This document shows positions 21,569 to 32,684 of a DNA stretch of 64,000 nucleotides, in pieces. Origin of the DNA: Skeletonema tropicum (taxonomy: Eukaryota > Bacillariophyta > Thalassiosirophyceae > Thalassiosirales > Thalassiosiraceae); NCBI GenBank assembly GCA_037178625.1, contig CM074142.1, positions 248,001 to 312,000 of the forward strand, in the 5' to 3' direction. The notes beneath the pieces were generated by a model. The model was not told the origin of the DNA, searched no databases, and was given only the letters and a program-made list of their open reading frames with translations. The number at the start of each line of letters is the position of its first letter. Positions within the stretch are counted from its first letter, which is position 1. Made by a program: the position numbers and the translations under genes.

Positions 21569-22775
21569 TCAGCCCAAAAGGCTTAGGGAACACTGACTCT
21601 CATGTCTCCAAATACGTACAATCCACTTTTCATCGACAGCAGGACAGCCCATCATGCTCTGTCCGTTCATCGAAATTCCCCTTCGCATCTGCCGGGAAGA
21701 AGAGCAATGCGTCACCTTTATGTGGGATGATGTTCAAATTTGGATCGCCAATCACTTGACGTTGTTCAAGATCTAGATCATTCAATGACAATGATGATTT
21801 TGTTGACGTAATTGCTGGAAGCTTTCCAAACTTGGTAGTACCACCCCTTTCAACATCATTGAGATACACCAACAAAGTCGAAAGTGTCTGCCCACCACGA
21901 TTGGCATCTTCCACACTCGCTGATAAATTGGCGTCGTAATGTGGTGCGAGCGCTTGATCTTTTTCGTAATTAATGACTGTTGGAGCTTCAAAGTATGCTG
22001 CTGGTGACGACATCACATCAGTATCAGTATCAGTAGCATCATTCCCGTCTTGTGATCTTATTGATGGAGGACCAAACAAGTCAACAGAACGTGTAACACA
22101 AATTCCCTCACGCCGCTGCTGCTGCTGCTGCTGCTGCCGCTGCCCCCTTCTTCCAACCCCCCACCCAAATCATCCAAAGTAGTGCTAGTACTAGTTCGCA
22201 ACTCCTGTAATCCATCCGCTCGAATCTTGGTACGTTCCCGCAATCAAAATCGTCGCTAGGACGAACAACACACTATAATTCCTCAACGCATGAAGCACCA
22301 AATTCAGCATGACATTCGTAGACTGAAAATCCTCCTGCGCCTCCCATGCACCCAAAATCGCCCCCCATGATACAGGTCCGGATGCAGCCTGCCCTAGCAA
22401 GTCTTTGACGTCGTCAGTCCAGCCTGCGTAGTCTATACGGGACTTTCGTTGGGTGACTTTGCGTTTGGCACGTGAAATTAGATCGTCGCAGGCGTGAGGA
22501 GAGAGGAATTGAGAAATGATGTAAATTTCTGGATTGGAGTGAACTTTTTGCAGGCCGGGGTAAGATTTGTTGATTGGTATTCTGGTCAAGAGAGCGGGCG
22601 TGGTGGTGGTGGCGGTTGTTGCGTGGAGCGCTACTGCCGGCTTGACATGAAAGTGATGTGATGTTGATGTTGATTTGCTCGTTATCGGCGAGATGACCAC
22701 AAAAGCATCTGCTTGGAGTGCAGCGAAAGAAAGAAGAAAGCTGGCGGCTAGTATTATTATCGAGGTGGCTGTCAT
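21569..22775 (-). CDS. prolyl-4-hydroxylase-like 2OG-Fe(II) dioxygenase, frameshifted
   Basis: Hydrophobic leader (MTATSIIILAASFLLSFAAL) followed by ADAFVV, which resembles the diatom plastid ASAF cleavage motif; an ER or secretory destination is also possible. Landmarks of P4H alpha-like enzymes follow: IISQFLSPHACDDLI, LQELRTSTSTTL, VINYEKDQALAPHYDAN (HxD iron ligands), LVYLNDVERGGTTKF, GDALLFFP, DERTEHDG (distal His), then EKW and RIW. Frame breaks lie before LQELRTST, in a (AGC)n tract near 22125, and at GATGG(G)CTGTCC near 21645; each is repaired by about one base. Between the first domain block and LQELRTST sits an extra segment with a hydrophobic stretch (YSVLFVLATILIAG). The product may hydroxylate proline in wall or secreted proteins, which is inference. 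Confidence 0.7.
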
Positions 22776-23400
22776 TGTGTAACTTGAAGAAGACCTTCGA
22801 GATAGAGAGACTGGCAGCGGAAGTCATGGTCGAAGCAATCTTGTTGCGGCACGCGCTACTTACGCACGAGCCACAAGGAATTTTGCCCGAATTCGCGTCG
22901 AAGACGCGAATTCGCCGTCTCCCGCCACGAAGTGGCGAATTTTAGCCGGGTGTTTGGTGAGGCTGCTCTCCCCGTTATTTCGTCAAAATAACCACGATAA
23001 TACACAAATAACCACCAACTTTTTCGAGAGACTATCACTATCAAGATGATGGCCGAAAAGAATCACTACTGTCCACCATGAGATTGAGAGTTCGAAACAA
23101 TAACCTCCGCTTTATTCGCTAAAGCGGTGTATTAGGACGCCGCCTAGTGCGGCGGCGGCGGCTCAGTCCCCCGAGGCCAACGCAAGCTCGGCGAAGCAAT
23201 TAATTTCTTACCCTTCGAAACGACCAGTCTGCATTCAGACTGTGGGTTGCATATCGAAAGTCTCGTGATCGCCCTGCAGAAATAAACCGGAAGACTTGTC
23301 GATCCAGAATCTATCGTTATTGATCTTTGCAGGTTTACAGCGTCACGATTTATCCCCATCAACTTTGATGAAAATCTGCAACGTCTGCGGAACAGCGACA
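22776..23400. other. intergenic with a palindromic GAATTCGC cluster
   Basis: GAATTCGCGTC/GACGCGAATTC forms a short perfect palindrome around 22890-22912, followed by GTGGCGAATTTTAGCC. No gene seen up to the recombinase relic. Confidence 0.5.
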
Positions 23401-24350
23401 GTAATCGCCTAGTGACATTAGCAGTCCTCGAGACGTACATTGGGAAGATCATTAAATACCTCAGAGAAGACTATCCTGATCATCTCGATTGGAAGCATCT
23501 CAACCGGAACGACAAAAAGGCCGTGCCGGAGTTTTGGAAGAATTTAAAACCTGGTGTCAAAAAAGAGATCCAATTGAAATTATTTCATCTGTTGTATGTG
23601 GCGATGGCATGATTGGGCTGGAGGATATCCGGCCATTGTATGATTGCCATGGCTTGGATGACGAGGAAGGCAAATATCCGCATCGCCTATGTGATCTGCA
23701 GCACATATTCATTCACCTAATCACAAATGCCGACGATGGGGAGAACAATTATAGTTTGTAGCCATCATTCACTCTATCGCCGAGGCAATTGGAAGGGGAG
23801 GGGAGGCAAAATTTCAAACGTTCAGAGACTGGTACTTCGATTGTTTGTGGAATGTGACGAACACTCCATGGAAGGAGAAGAAAACGATCCAAGGTTACGC
23901 AATGGCACGAGTGGCCGATGAAAAGTGGTTCAAAGATTGGTATTGCACCATGGGTATGTTTGCTTTGTGTGAAGATGGTCTTTAACGAAGGTCCAACTCA
24001 AAAAAATAGTGGATTGGAACAGGTTGTGTTTCCATTGCTTTCTGGGAGGAAAAATGAGGGTGCAACAACGCTTGTCACTGAAACTATCCGATCTGCATCA
24101 CCCGAGGCTGTCCTGAAGCATTATTCCGCCAAGTCTCTCCGTCAAGGGGGGATCAATCAAGCAACCAAGCACAAAGATATAAATTACTTCTTCCACTCTG
24201 CGCTTACTGGACATGCTGGTGATAAGAACTCCTCCCAGTACTACATAGGTCAAAGTTGCTGAACGCAATGCAGAGGTGCAGGCTAATGTTGGCATCGTTC
24301 GACGTGCAAGAACTGTCATGAGTTGCAGCAGACGAAATAGTTAGTGAGTG
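23401..24350 (+). pseudogene. tyrosine-recombinase relic (Crypton/DIRS type)
   Basis: Coding similarity runs through several frames. The most informative part is near the end (24100-24250): SAKSLRQGGINQATK, then FFHSALTGHAGDK and SSQYYIG, which give the Arg, His/Gly-His and Tyr arrangement of tyrosine recombinases. Upstream (23412-23610) LETYIGKIIKYLREDYPDHL may belong to an N-terminal core-binding region. Stops and frameshifts break it in at least three places. No reverse transcriptase is adjacent, so a Crypton is favoured over a DIRS fragment. Confidence 0.5.
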
Positions 24351-25675
24351 TCATGGTCAGTTAAATGAATTCGTACCAAGTAAGAGAGCCACTGGAACTA
24401 CTATTCTTGGCATGGGAAACCGGATTGGTGATTACAAGACTAAGATCAAGACAGCAACAGCAAAGAACTTACGATTGGAGTGGCTGAATTGGAACAATTG
24501 GATCAGGCGCAAGGACTCAGAGGCACATGGGGACATAGTTATTTAGAGTAAATCGTAGCAGATTTTGTTTCTTATTTTTCACGGACTTGGTGTAATTGTA
24601 AAATTCTTATTCTCTCTGACTTAGAGATTTCAGAGAATGGATAACTTCTTTTACCTTGGGGGCTTACGAATTCAAGCCTTCCCCTCACGAATTCTTCTCG
24701 AATTCGGACAAATCTCCCTGGAATATCATTCTTTTATGTGCCCTGGGAATATCAGTCAGATACATCGAGTCGAGTCGACTTCACCCCTTGGGGATAAATA
24801 TTTTGACTAGCCTGAGATTGAGGGGTGGATGCGAAGTCGAATGTCAGTCAGTAATACAAACTAGTGAAAATGAAGGGGTATAAAATCCTAATAACATTTT
24901 CTTCTTCTCAGATTCGCAGATGTCACCCATACGAAACTGCTAATAGGTACTACCTACTTCTATCTATCTACATACTTGTACCATACGAGCGAGGCCATTA
25001 TGATGTACTTACAACCTTTCAGTATCTCAGATAGATCTCCATGATGCAATAGAGAAGGAGACGAAGGATAAAGGAAATAGTTTAAAATGGAAAGATGTTA
25101 TCTGATTAACTTTTTACTTATTTATTTAGTCTTTAAGCGGTCTATTATTGACTTAGCATGCTGTGAAGATGAAGACGAGAACGCGCTAGGAAACCCGTAG
25201 CCGTAGCCTTAGCCGTAGCCTTAGCCGTAGCCTTAGCCGTAGCCTTAGCCGTAGCTGGGCATCTTCTGCTTCTGGTAGGTCACACGGACGAACTGACTGA
25301 CTGACTGACTACTTATTATAATACAGAAAGTACCATACTTTTAACAAATCAATTTATGTGCTCTTGTTGAAACTTTAATGACATGTATCCCTGCGTTGAG
25401 TGTGACGATTACAATTTTAGATGTAGCCTTGCTCAGATATAGCTTGGTCAACATTTCCTCGATTGCCAGATACACTCGTTACACCACAACCTATAAGTTA
25501 GGATATTAGAAGGGTTCTATCAATCCAGCAGGTATTCCATTCCGTAAGAGAGGCATGTAAAATGTACAAACATTAAAGAGTACTTATATGTACACAATCG
25601 CTACTCCTCCAGTGCACATTAGTATTAGTATCACTCAAGACTCAAGTCACAAGCATGTATTATCAAATCCTCTTC
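24351..25675. other. intergenic, minisatellite, no gene seen
   Basis: A 12-bp minisatellite (CCGTAGCCTTAG, about 4.5 units) lies at 25197-25256. No coding sequence recognised. Confidence 0.6.
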
Positions 25676-26260
25676 TCAAGCAGCCCTTGGAAAAGACGAT
25701 ATATGAATGTGGCCATCCAAAAGACTGGAACGTCTCATCAACTGGGCATCGCCTTCAAGATCTGGCTTCTTCATAATGTCTCGTTTCTTTCTTGAAGTTT
25801 CTGCGAATGATGATGACTGAACGACGGTGGAGTTGCCGACAACTGCCGTTATCGAGTCATCAGTTTTGCCTGCAGTGTAGCGGGTGAAACGTGGCCTGAG
25901 CCTAATTATCGTCGGTGGAGATAAAGTTCGGATTCTTCTGTGCTTGTTACTACAGTTTCGAGAGTACTCACTTCTACGACCACGGCGGTTGCTGTTGCTG
26001 CTCTCATCATCGCCTTCTTGACGATCTTGTGGTTCTGAAATCGGCGTCTCGCGGGGTAAAGTTAAAGTCTCAAGATCAAGACAGGGGAATGATGGTCCCG
26101 ATGATGATGCATCTGGAAGTAATGTTGTTGCCGAAGGACGTGCGGCTAATAGAACAGCGGGGCCATGATCGTGATTGCTCCTCGCTTGACATGTGGCTGG
26201 AGCTGGAGTTGTGAAGAGGTGCTGCTGGTGTATGATGCTGTCGTCGTTCATGACTGCCAT
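25676..26260 (-). CDS. unknown protein with FPCLD and C-terminal FPRAA motifs (divergent pair, member 1)
   Basis: 194 residues, mostly polar and probably disordered, with a basic centre (RRGRRSEYSRN, KHRRIR). It shares two motifs with the gene on the opposite side of the intergenic space (26726-27247): GPSFPCLDLETL in the first half, and a C-terminal RRSSLLDGHIHISSFPRAA ending exactly at the stop. No signal peptide or membrane segment. Function unknown; the conserved tail and RRSS context could be a docking or phosphorylation motif, which is speculation. Confidence 0.6.
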   Translation of the reverse strand: MAVMNDDSIIHQQHLFTTPAPATCQARSNHDHGPAVLLAARPSATTLLPDASSSGPSFPCLDLETLTLPRETPISEPQDRQEGDDESSNSNRRGRRSEYSRNCSNKHRRIRTLSPPTIIRLRPRFTRYTAGKTDDSITAVVGNSTVVQSSSFAETSRKKRDIMKKPDLEGDAQLMRRSSLLDGHIHISSFPRAA

Positions 26261-26725
26261 TTTATTCTGTAGAGGAGAATCTTCTTTTTGTTTTATGCCG
26301 AATTAGTTGAATTGGTAATTGGTCGATGTTCTGGAATGTGTTGTACTGAAAGGCTACATCATCATCAGTGTCATCATTCTCATTCAACTTGTTTTGTCTG
26401 TGTCTTTTATACGGTTATTGTCGGTGTCTTTCACGGATAAAACGCTTCACGGACCACCGGTACAGTGTCTCAAAGACGGGTCATTTTGGAAGACCGGTTC
26501 TCAAAACGTCTTGATACTCTCGGAGTCGGTTCTCAAGCTGTCAGAATCTTCTGTCTCGACATCGGCCTTGCCAAGTGCACCCTTCTTTTCTGTTCTAATG
26601 ATACTTTCCACGCAGCGCAATCAGCAATGCAAAGAAAGAACTCCCCAGAATAATTAGGAGTACATTTCAACAACAATAAAGAGCAGATCCTCATACTCAT
26701 TTTCATTTCTCAAAACAATAGCAGC
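26261..26725. promoter_or_regulatory. shared intergenic region of a divergent gene pair
   Basis: 465 bp between the start codons of two head-to-head paralogues. It is the only space available for both promoters, so a bidirectional promoter is inferred. No defined motif could be assigned. Confidence 0.4.
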
Positions 26726-27247
26726 ATGAACAACATCTATCTTACTCCCATCAACTATGCTCAAGCGCAAGCGCACAACCTCGAAGTGACATGTCCATCG
26801 GCACCGCGCCCTACTTCAGCAGCAGCAGCACGTCTAGAGAGCATCCAGACGGCGACCGGGCCATTGTTCCCATGTCTCGACACTGCAATACTGCCTCCGC
26901 ACACTGACGTCATACCAGCTATCAATCGAAGCGACGACGGCATCTTTCAAAAGCAGAGTAGGATCCCCAACAAGCGGCGGTCATCAGTAAAGAATAGGAG
27001 CATTCCAGTGTCGACTCTCAAGCCACGGTTATCCTGTCGTACTTCAATTAGCAACAAAGAATCCGCTGTAGTCGTCAGTGCTGATGATGATATCCCATCA
27101 TCCAAGTCCAAGCAGTCTAGTAGAAAGAGTGTTGTGACCAACAAGTCGTTTCAGTTTCAGATACAGAACAAAAGACAGAGACGATTCTCTGGTCTTCATT
27201 TGGATGATCGTGTTGACATGATGCCCGTATTGCCTAGGGCAGCGTAG
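26726..27247 (+). CDS. unknown protein with FPCLD and C-terminal LPRAA motifs (divergent pair, member 2)
   Basis: 173 residues, single exon, polar and basic. It shares with 25676-26260 the GPLFPCLDTAIL motif and the C-terminal RRFSGLHLDDRV...VLPRAA, ending at the stop codon. The middle has Ser/Lys-rich stretches (SSKSKQSSRKS). No domain recognised. The head-to-head arrangement with a recognisable paralogue suggests an inverted duplication followed by divergence. Confidence 0.6.
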   Translation: MNNIYLTPINYAQAQAHNLEVTCPSAPRPTSAAAARLESIQTATGPLFPCLDTAILPPHTDVIPAINRSDDGIFQKQSRIPNKRRSSVKNRSIPVSTLKPRLSCRTSISNKESAVVVSADDDIPSSKSKQSSRKSVVTNKSFQFQIQNKRQRRFSGLHLDDRVDMMPVLPRAA

Positions 27248-27422
27248 AACATTGGTATCATGGTATTGTAAGATCGAATTGTGTATGTTGTATCAGAGCT
27301 AGTTACGTAAACTAAAGATTAGGTACAAGCGTATTAGATGTAGCGTGCCGTAGTAGCCAACATCTTGTTCGCTCTCCATCTATTCCCTTCTCATCTATGC
27401 ATCTAGATACATCCTTCTTCTC

Positions 27423-29043
27423 TCACAACGCAATACGCAATGGCGGATCAGCATCTGGATCAATCTCATCCCTATCCTTGATCCATCCCATGTTCGTCAA
27501 TTGCATCAACACCCCATTGTTAACAAAGAGTAATCCAAAGAGAAACTTATCTGCAGCTCGACGTGCATTGAATGGTATTCCTCCTGAAAATCCTTGTGAG
27601 ATTCCAACTATCATCAGTTTTCAAATCAGAGAGAGAGAGAGAGTGTGTGTGTGTGAGTTGATTGAGCTTTTTAGTGATTCGAAAGACAGCATATGACGTA
27701 ATTATGCACAAAACTTCACACACTCACCTCCCCAAGCCCAAAGTCCAACAAGCATATTCAACACAACAAATAATAATGATGTCCCATCATCAGATCCTTT
27801 CACTTTTTTTCGACCACCATCACTACTACTACTACTACTTCTACTCGCATGCTCCTCCTTCAACACAAACAAAATCACACTCAACAAACTTCCCCTCCCA
27901 ATCGATGATACTATCAAACTAATCGGCATCGAACACCAATTCTTCAAACCCATCTCTCTCAAATAAAATATCAAATTGGGTACATTCCACACAACATTCC
28001 CCAATGTTACCAAGATGAAAAATGTTCGATAGAAGGAAGGTGGATGTGTGTTTGATATTGGCATGGTTTCCCATGTGGATTTTAGGCCGTTGATTATTTC
28101 ACGTAAGATATTCTTCCCACGTGAGGAGGAGCCACCTGATGGTGCTGGAAGTATTGTATCTTTCCATCCAATAAAGGATATTGCCGCGGTAATGAGTTTG
28201 GATAGTTGACATAGTAGGAATGTAGTTGCAAACTTGACTTTTTGATGATAATGATAGCTGGCTTCCCCTGGGATTGAGAATAGACCGATGGTACCAAATA
28301 GAAATGTGCCAATGGTAAGTCGTTGTCGTAGCTGTAGTAGCTGCTGCTGCTGTCCGCATAATATTGTTGTATCATCCTGTGGTGGTGGATGTTGTTTTGT
28401 AATATATGATAATAATTGACATGTCCCCGCCCCAAGAAGTAGATAGCTCAATAGGGAGCTTGTGAATGTAGGATCCCAGTAGTGATAATTATTGGATAAT
28501 AGCGGATTTGATGATGCTGATGCAGCTGATGAATATGAATAGGATGTAGACGAAGCGCTACAACTTCCCCAGAGTAAACTCATTGCAGCTGCAACATTCA
28601 GTATCGCTGCAAGAGAGTAACCCAAAGATAGAAAAGGTGGCGATGATGTTGTTGTTCGATGCTGCTGTGCGATCTGCTGACACTGGATCATCATAATGAT
28701 GTGTATCGACTTGTGGTTCGTCATAATTGTTGACTGTAAATTCATCATTTGAAGAAACATCGTTGTCGCCGTTATTCTCAGCAGCTAGTGCTAGTGATAT
28801 TGCTACTGTTGGGTGCCTGCTACTTCGATTATTATTACTGAGGCATCTTGTCGAAGCAGAGATGATTGGCGATGGCAGCTTGAGTAGTTTGCAAGAATAC
28901 GAAAAGGTTGTTGGCGGCTTGATGATATTATTATTTGACAAGGCGAGTGCATCTACTGCACCAAGGAAAGCAGCAGGCCACCACCCTACTACTATCATCA
29001 GGAGGAGCAGTGCTGATGAGTAGCAAGATGTGTTTTCCTTCAT
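27423..29043 (-). CDS. multi-pass membrane protein, probably plastid or secretory route
   Basis: Starts with a hydrophobic leader (SSALLLLMIVVGWWPAAFLG) ending in DALAL, suggestive of a secretory or plastid precursor. An Asn/Ser/Asp-rich linker leads to about six hydrophobic segments (for example SLGYSLAAILNVAAAMSLL, LTIGTFLFGTIGLFSI, FFILVTLGNVVWNV, LLFVVLNMLVGLWAWG). A 120-bp GT-AG intron (27608-27727) splits WAWG from VGISQGFSGG; the last exon, 27423-27607, ends in PLRIAL. Leader and membrane part lie in different frames, with a one-base shift near 28680-28750 inside a CAGCAG-rich stretch. No family recognised. Confidence 0.6.
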
Positions 29044-29261
29044 CTCGCCTGCATACTTTCTTACAACATCATCACCATTTCACATCCATCTTCTGGTTGT
29101 TTGTGGGTGGGCTGTGGGTGGGGCTTTAGGTTACTTATTTCCGCGCTACGGTAAACTACATACTTATAGCTAGAAAGATGGTATTATAAACAAGAAAAGT
29201 ATCTATTGATTTTAGAGCAGGGAGTACTCCTAAGTATTACTCCTATATAGAATACTTATAA

Positions 29262-29623
29262 TATCCCAACCATTTTTTGAAAACGGCACTTTTGTGCCGT
29301 TTTCCGTAGAGCTCTGGTATGTTTCTACGTGTGAGGCAAAACGGCACTTTTGTGCCGTTTTGCTACTCCGACGAAGGCCTCGTGCAATTGTTAGAACAAA
29401 GTATGAGCCATTGTGTGGCCTTAAGGTTACTTTCTTGCGTAGAAGGGCTACAGGTTTGTAAGGGAAAACACAAAAGGAGCTGTACTTTACTCCTACTCGC
29501 TAGCTTTGACACTAACAAGTCGGAGTAGCAAAACGGCACTTTTGTGCCGTTTTCATGCCCTTGCGGTGCTGAGCCCATTGGCAAAACGGCACAGAAAGTG
29601 CCGTTTTCAAAATGGTTGGGATA
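29262..29623. mobile_element. Mutator-type MITE, GGCAC palindrome version
   Basis: The TIR begins TATCCCAACCATTTTTTGAA and is mirrored at the right end; 9-bp flanks are TACTTATAA (29253-29261) and TACTTATAT (29624-29632), the length typical of Mutator. The interior contains four palindromes of the form AAAACGGCAC-N4-GTGCCGTTTT at about 29280, 29337, 29530 and 29583. Linkers between them are shared with the element at 53672-54049. Non-coding. Confidence 0.85.
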
Positions 29624-29632
29624 TACTTATAT

Positions 29633-30210
29633 AAGTATTGTATATCTCTTTATCTCGAATAGGTTTGGTGGTTTTTGCCACCATTCTTGGGCCCGCCAAA
29701 AAAACAGAAAACGTACCTAATTCCTATGTGAAAAGGGGGCATCCGGCATCCAAAAATCAAATCGGAGATAAGCACCATGACCGACCTCTTGTTACTATGG
29801 CCATGTGTTCATACAATATCAGTGTTATGCCACCGGAAACTGCCGTAGTATGATCTCAACATATAGTAGCATCATATTTATTTTTGTTTGGGTCGCCAAC
29901 TGTCATATTTAAATTTTTATTCAGCATGTTAATGAGTTGGTATGCTGGTCGGGCATGGGTACCAATATTCGGTGCAATGATAGAACACATAATTACGGCA
30001 CTATTTCGACATTAATTACCTCCCAAACGATCATCCAAACCCTTTAGGTTCCACCCATGTTCATATTCTAGCAAAATATTAACGTTGAACTTCAAACATC
30101 GAAGTATATACAACTTGCTTTGACGTATCATTGCCTGGGACGATGGATATTGCGAAGTTGATCCAGAATGTCAACTGAGCACGTAACAGTATTGCACAGA
30201 TCGATAGTAT
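29633..30210. other. intergenic, no gene seen
   Basis: No ORF or structured element recognised. Confidence 0.5.
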
Positions 30211-30520
30211 TCATTGTTTGATATCATTGATCAGTAGTTGACATGCAGAAAACGGTGCATAGCATCCCCTATCACAAAGAACAACACATATCCCATCTCT
30301 CTCAGGTATGGGCGGAATGCGCAACGTCGTGCCATCACGTTTACCTCCAAACCACCCAATCATTTGCTCGTCAATTGAAATCGTATTATAGGTAGTGCTT
30401 GATTCATCATCAAGAGTGTCTGTGACCGTCTCCACCATTTCGTTGCCCTCCTCTCCATTTGCATTCCACCATCTGTCAACATGGGTGAATTGTAGTCTTT
30501 ATTTTTGGTGATACGAGGTG
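30211..30520 (-). pseudogene. piggyBac-like transposase fragment
   Basis: One short frame contains ISIDEQMIGWFGGKRDG followed by IPPIPERDGICVVLCDRGC. The SIDEQM...F.G pattern resembles the catalytic region of piggyBac transposases (DEQM...G with a following G-K/V-hydrophobic strand). The rest of the enzyme is absent and no inverted repeats were found nearby. Confidence 0.4.
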
Positions 30521-31445
30521 CATATTTCGGCTCCTTTGACGATAGTGAGCTTTCACAGTCACTAATAACTTCTATAGAACTTATGGATGCTGGAGGAGTA
30601 ACATTAATGGCGGTGGTGATACCAAATGGCTCACTGCCAGGCTCGGCAGAACGGATGTAATGATGATGAAAATCATGTGGCAGCGGTGGCGGCTACGAAG
30701 GCGTTAAATGTGCAATAGGGCTAAATCAAGCCACCGGCCCCGTTGATTAAGACCTATTGCCATTAGTCTGCGCCGGTTGGGGAGACATTGGCAGTGCCTC
30801 GCCACCTGTAGAGGGGGGGTGTTCACCATGGTCGTTGTGTTGTTTTTGTGGTTGGCTCTACGTGAGAAAAAACCAATGTACGTGGGAATTAGTACGGGCG
30901 GGCTATTTTTGAGATTTTCAAATATGGTAGAGAGCTCATATTTTTCGTCATTTAGCCAAAAAATAGACCTACTTTGAGACCACAGTAGACTAAATTCTCT
31001 TGAAAATAACCATACAAACCCTAGTATATATCATATGAAAGCTTAGCTCCTGCCTGCTCTTTCTCTCGATGTGTCTAAATCCGTCTGGAGAAGCCGTCTT
31101 GTCGGTCAAAATGGCGCTAGAAAGTCATAATGTATAATGTGGTTTTTTTTGCAAAATGGCGGGAATCCCCACCATTTTCAGATAAAGAGATAGTTGATTC
31201 GCACGACGTTACTACATGTGTCGCATCTACTCTTACCCGTTACTAACAATACTGTACCTAATGGTTAGGACATTTGTACTTTTTCATATCATAGGATTGT
31301 GCGTCATCATTGGCCACATCATTCAGCGTCATCTTCAGCTAAACATGCAAATCAAAGCAAAAAGCACGCACGAAGTTGATGAAGACTTCAGCAACAACCT
31401 TAAGACTATCTACTCCTATCTACTAATACATGTTGAAGTCTAACT
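30521..31445. other. intergenic, no gene seen
   Basis: No supported feature; contains the upstream region of the nuclease gene. Confidence 0.5.
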
Positions 31446-32630
31446 ATGATATTACCACCGTGCTTCGTTTCGACGATGATTCTTGCTAGCAGCAGCGTCC
31501 ATGAAGCCATCATTTTCGCACCGCCGTCGTCAGCAGGATCAGTATTGCCGTCATCTTCCATCATAGCCGCAGCTCCTCCAATAAGCGACACTGCTGTCAA
31601 GAATGATATCGGCGCTCAACAAGCATCATGGCTGGTCAACAATCCAAATAACGAAAAATTCGCGCCAGTAATCAAACCAACGATACAAATGATACAACCG
31701 CCCTCCTCGTCAATGTACATCTCCACCTCCAATACCGAATGGACACAACAACTCTTGCAAATCAGAAAGCAACCCACAACAACAGTATCAGCCGACAAGG
31801 TCAAACGAGTCATCGACTCATCAACAATCCTACTCGAAAAATCAGGGATAGTTTCACTCGATGTCGTCCGTGGTGCAGGCTCGACGTATGTTCTACCAGA
31901 GTGCTGTACATATGCTCCTGCGTACAAGTTGAAACAGTTGTTGAAGCGGCATACTCAAGTGAAGGTTATCAATTTATCAACTGCCAAAGCTGGTGGTAAT
32001 ACGTCGTCATCATCGTCGTCTGCAAGGCCCAAAGTGTGGATTGTGCGAAGTCAAGATGATTTGAACATCAATCGAGAATTGGTCAGGACTGGATTTGGAT
32101 TTGTACGAAAGGGTGGTGCATATTATAACAATAATAAGATGGACTCATCTTCTATACTGTCAAACTTTGATTATGAAGGAATGATGAATGAAATGACCTA
32201 TCTGGAAGAGACTGCACGGAGTAGGGGGATGGGTATTTTCAAAGTTTGTGATGGTGGTACAAATGGTGATAATAATAATGGTGTCGGCAATGATGATGAT
32301 GCCGTAACTACATCCAACTTTATTGCCGAGTTTGAACCCATGGAATATACCACTGAAATACAATATGGAGATGATGGAGGCAAATCTGTGATAGTCTCGA
32401 ATAGTGCATCATCATCTTCTTCTTCTATTCCACCCAACCCAGGAGATGTTAGGGGATGTTCTGATTTTACATATTATGAGGATGCACTTGGGTATTATGA
32501 GCGGTTTTATCCGTATTATGGAGATGTAGCAAAGCTTGATAGAGATGGAGATGGTGTGCCTTGTCCTGGTCTCCCACACACGAGTAATCAAGATAAGTAT
32601 CGAATGAAACGGCCCAATTCAACAACATAA
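31446..32630 (+). CDS. thermonuclease-like (SNase) protein with C-terminal Excalibur domain
   Basis: 394 residues, one exon. A short hydrophobic/Ser-rich start may be a signal peptide. The region from VKRVIDSSTILLEKSGIVSL through KLKQLLKRH, VKVINL, ELVRTGFGFVRKGGAYY to LEETARSRGMGIFKVC follows the staphylococcal-nuclease fold order (beta-barrel strands, then Ala/Arg-rich helix before the final G-hydrophobic strand). A low-complexity Asn/Asp/Ser linker leads to GCSDFTYYEDALGYYERFYP and DRDGDGVPCPGL, the DxDxDGxxC motif of Excalibur calcium-binding domains. Some SNase catalytic Arg/Glu positions cannot be identified, so activity is uncertain. It lies 54 bp from, and convergent with, the importin gene. 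Confidence 0.7.
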   Translation: MILPPCFVSTMILASSSVHEAIIFAPPSSAGSVLPSSSIIAAAPPISDTAVKNDIGAQQASWLVNNPNNEKFAPVIKPTIQMIQPPSSSMYISTSNTEWTQQLLQIRKQPTTTVSADKVKRVIDSSTILLEKSGIVSLDVVRGAGSTYVLPECCTYAPAYKLKQLLKRHTQVKVINLSTAKAGGNTSSSSSSARPKVWIVRSQDDLNINRELVRTGFGFVRKGGAYYNNNKMDSSSILSNFDYEGMMNEMTYLEETARSRGMGIFKVCDGGTNGDNNNGVGNDDDAVTTSNFIAEFEPMEYTTEIQYGDDGGKSVIVSNSASSSSSSIPPNPGDVRGCSDFTYYEDALGYYERFYPYYGDVAKLDRDGDGVPCPGLPHTSNQDKYRMKRPNSTT

Positions 32631-32684
32631 CCATAACGTGGACCACAAGAGTTAAATAATGAGAGAAAATACATGAATCGTTGT

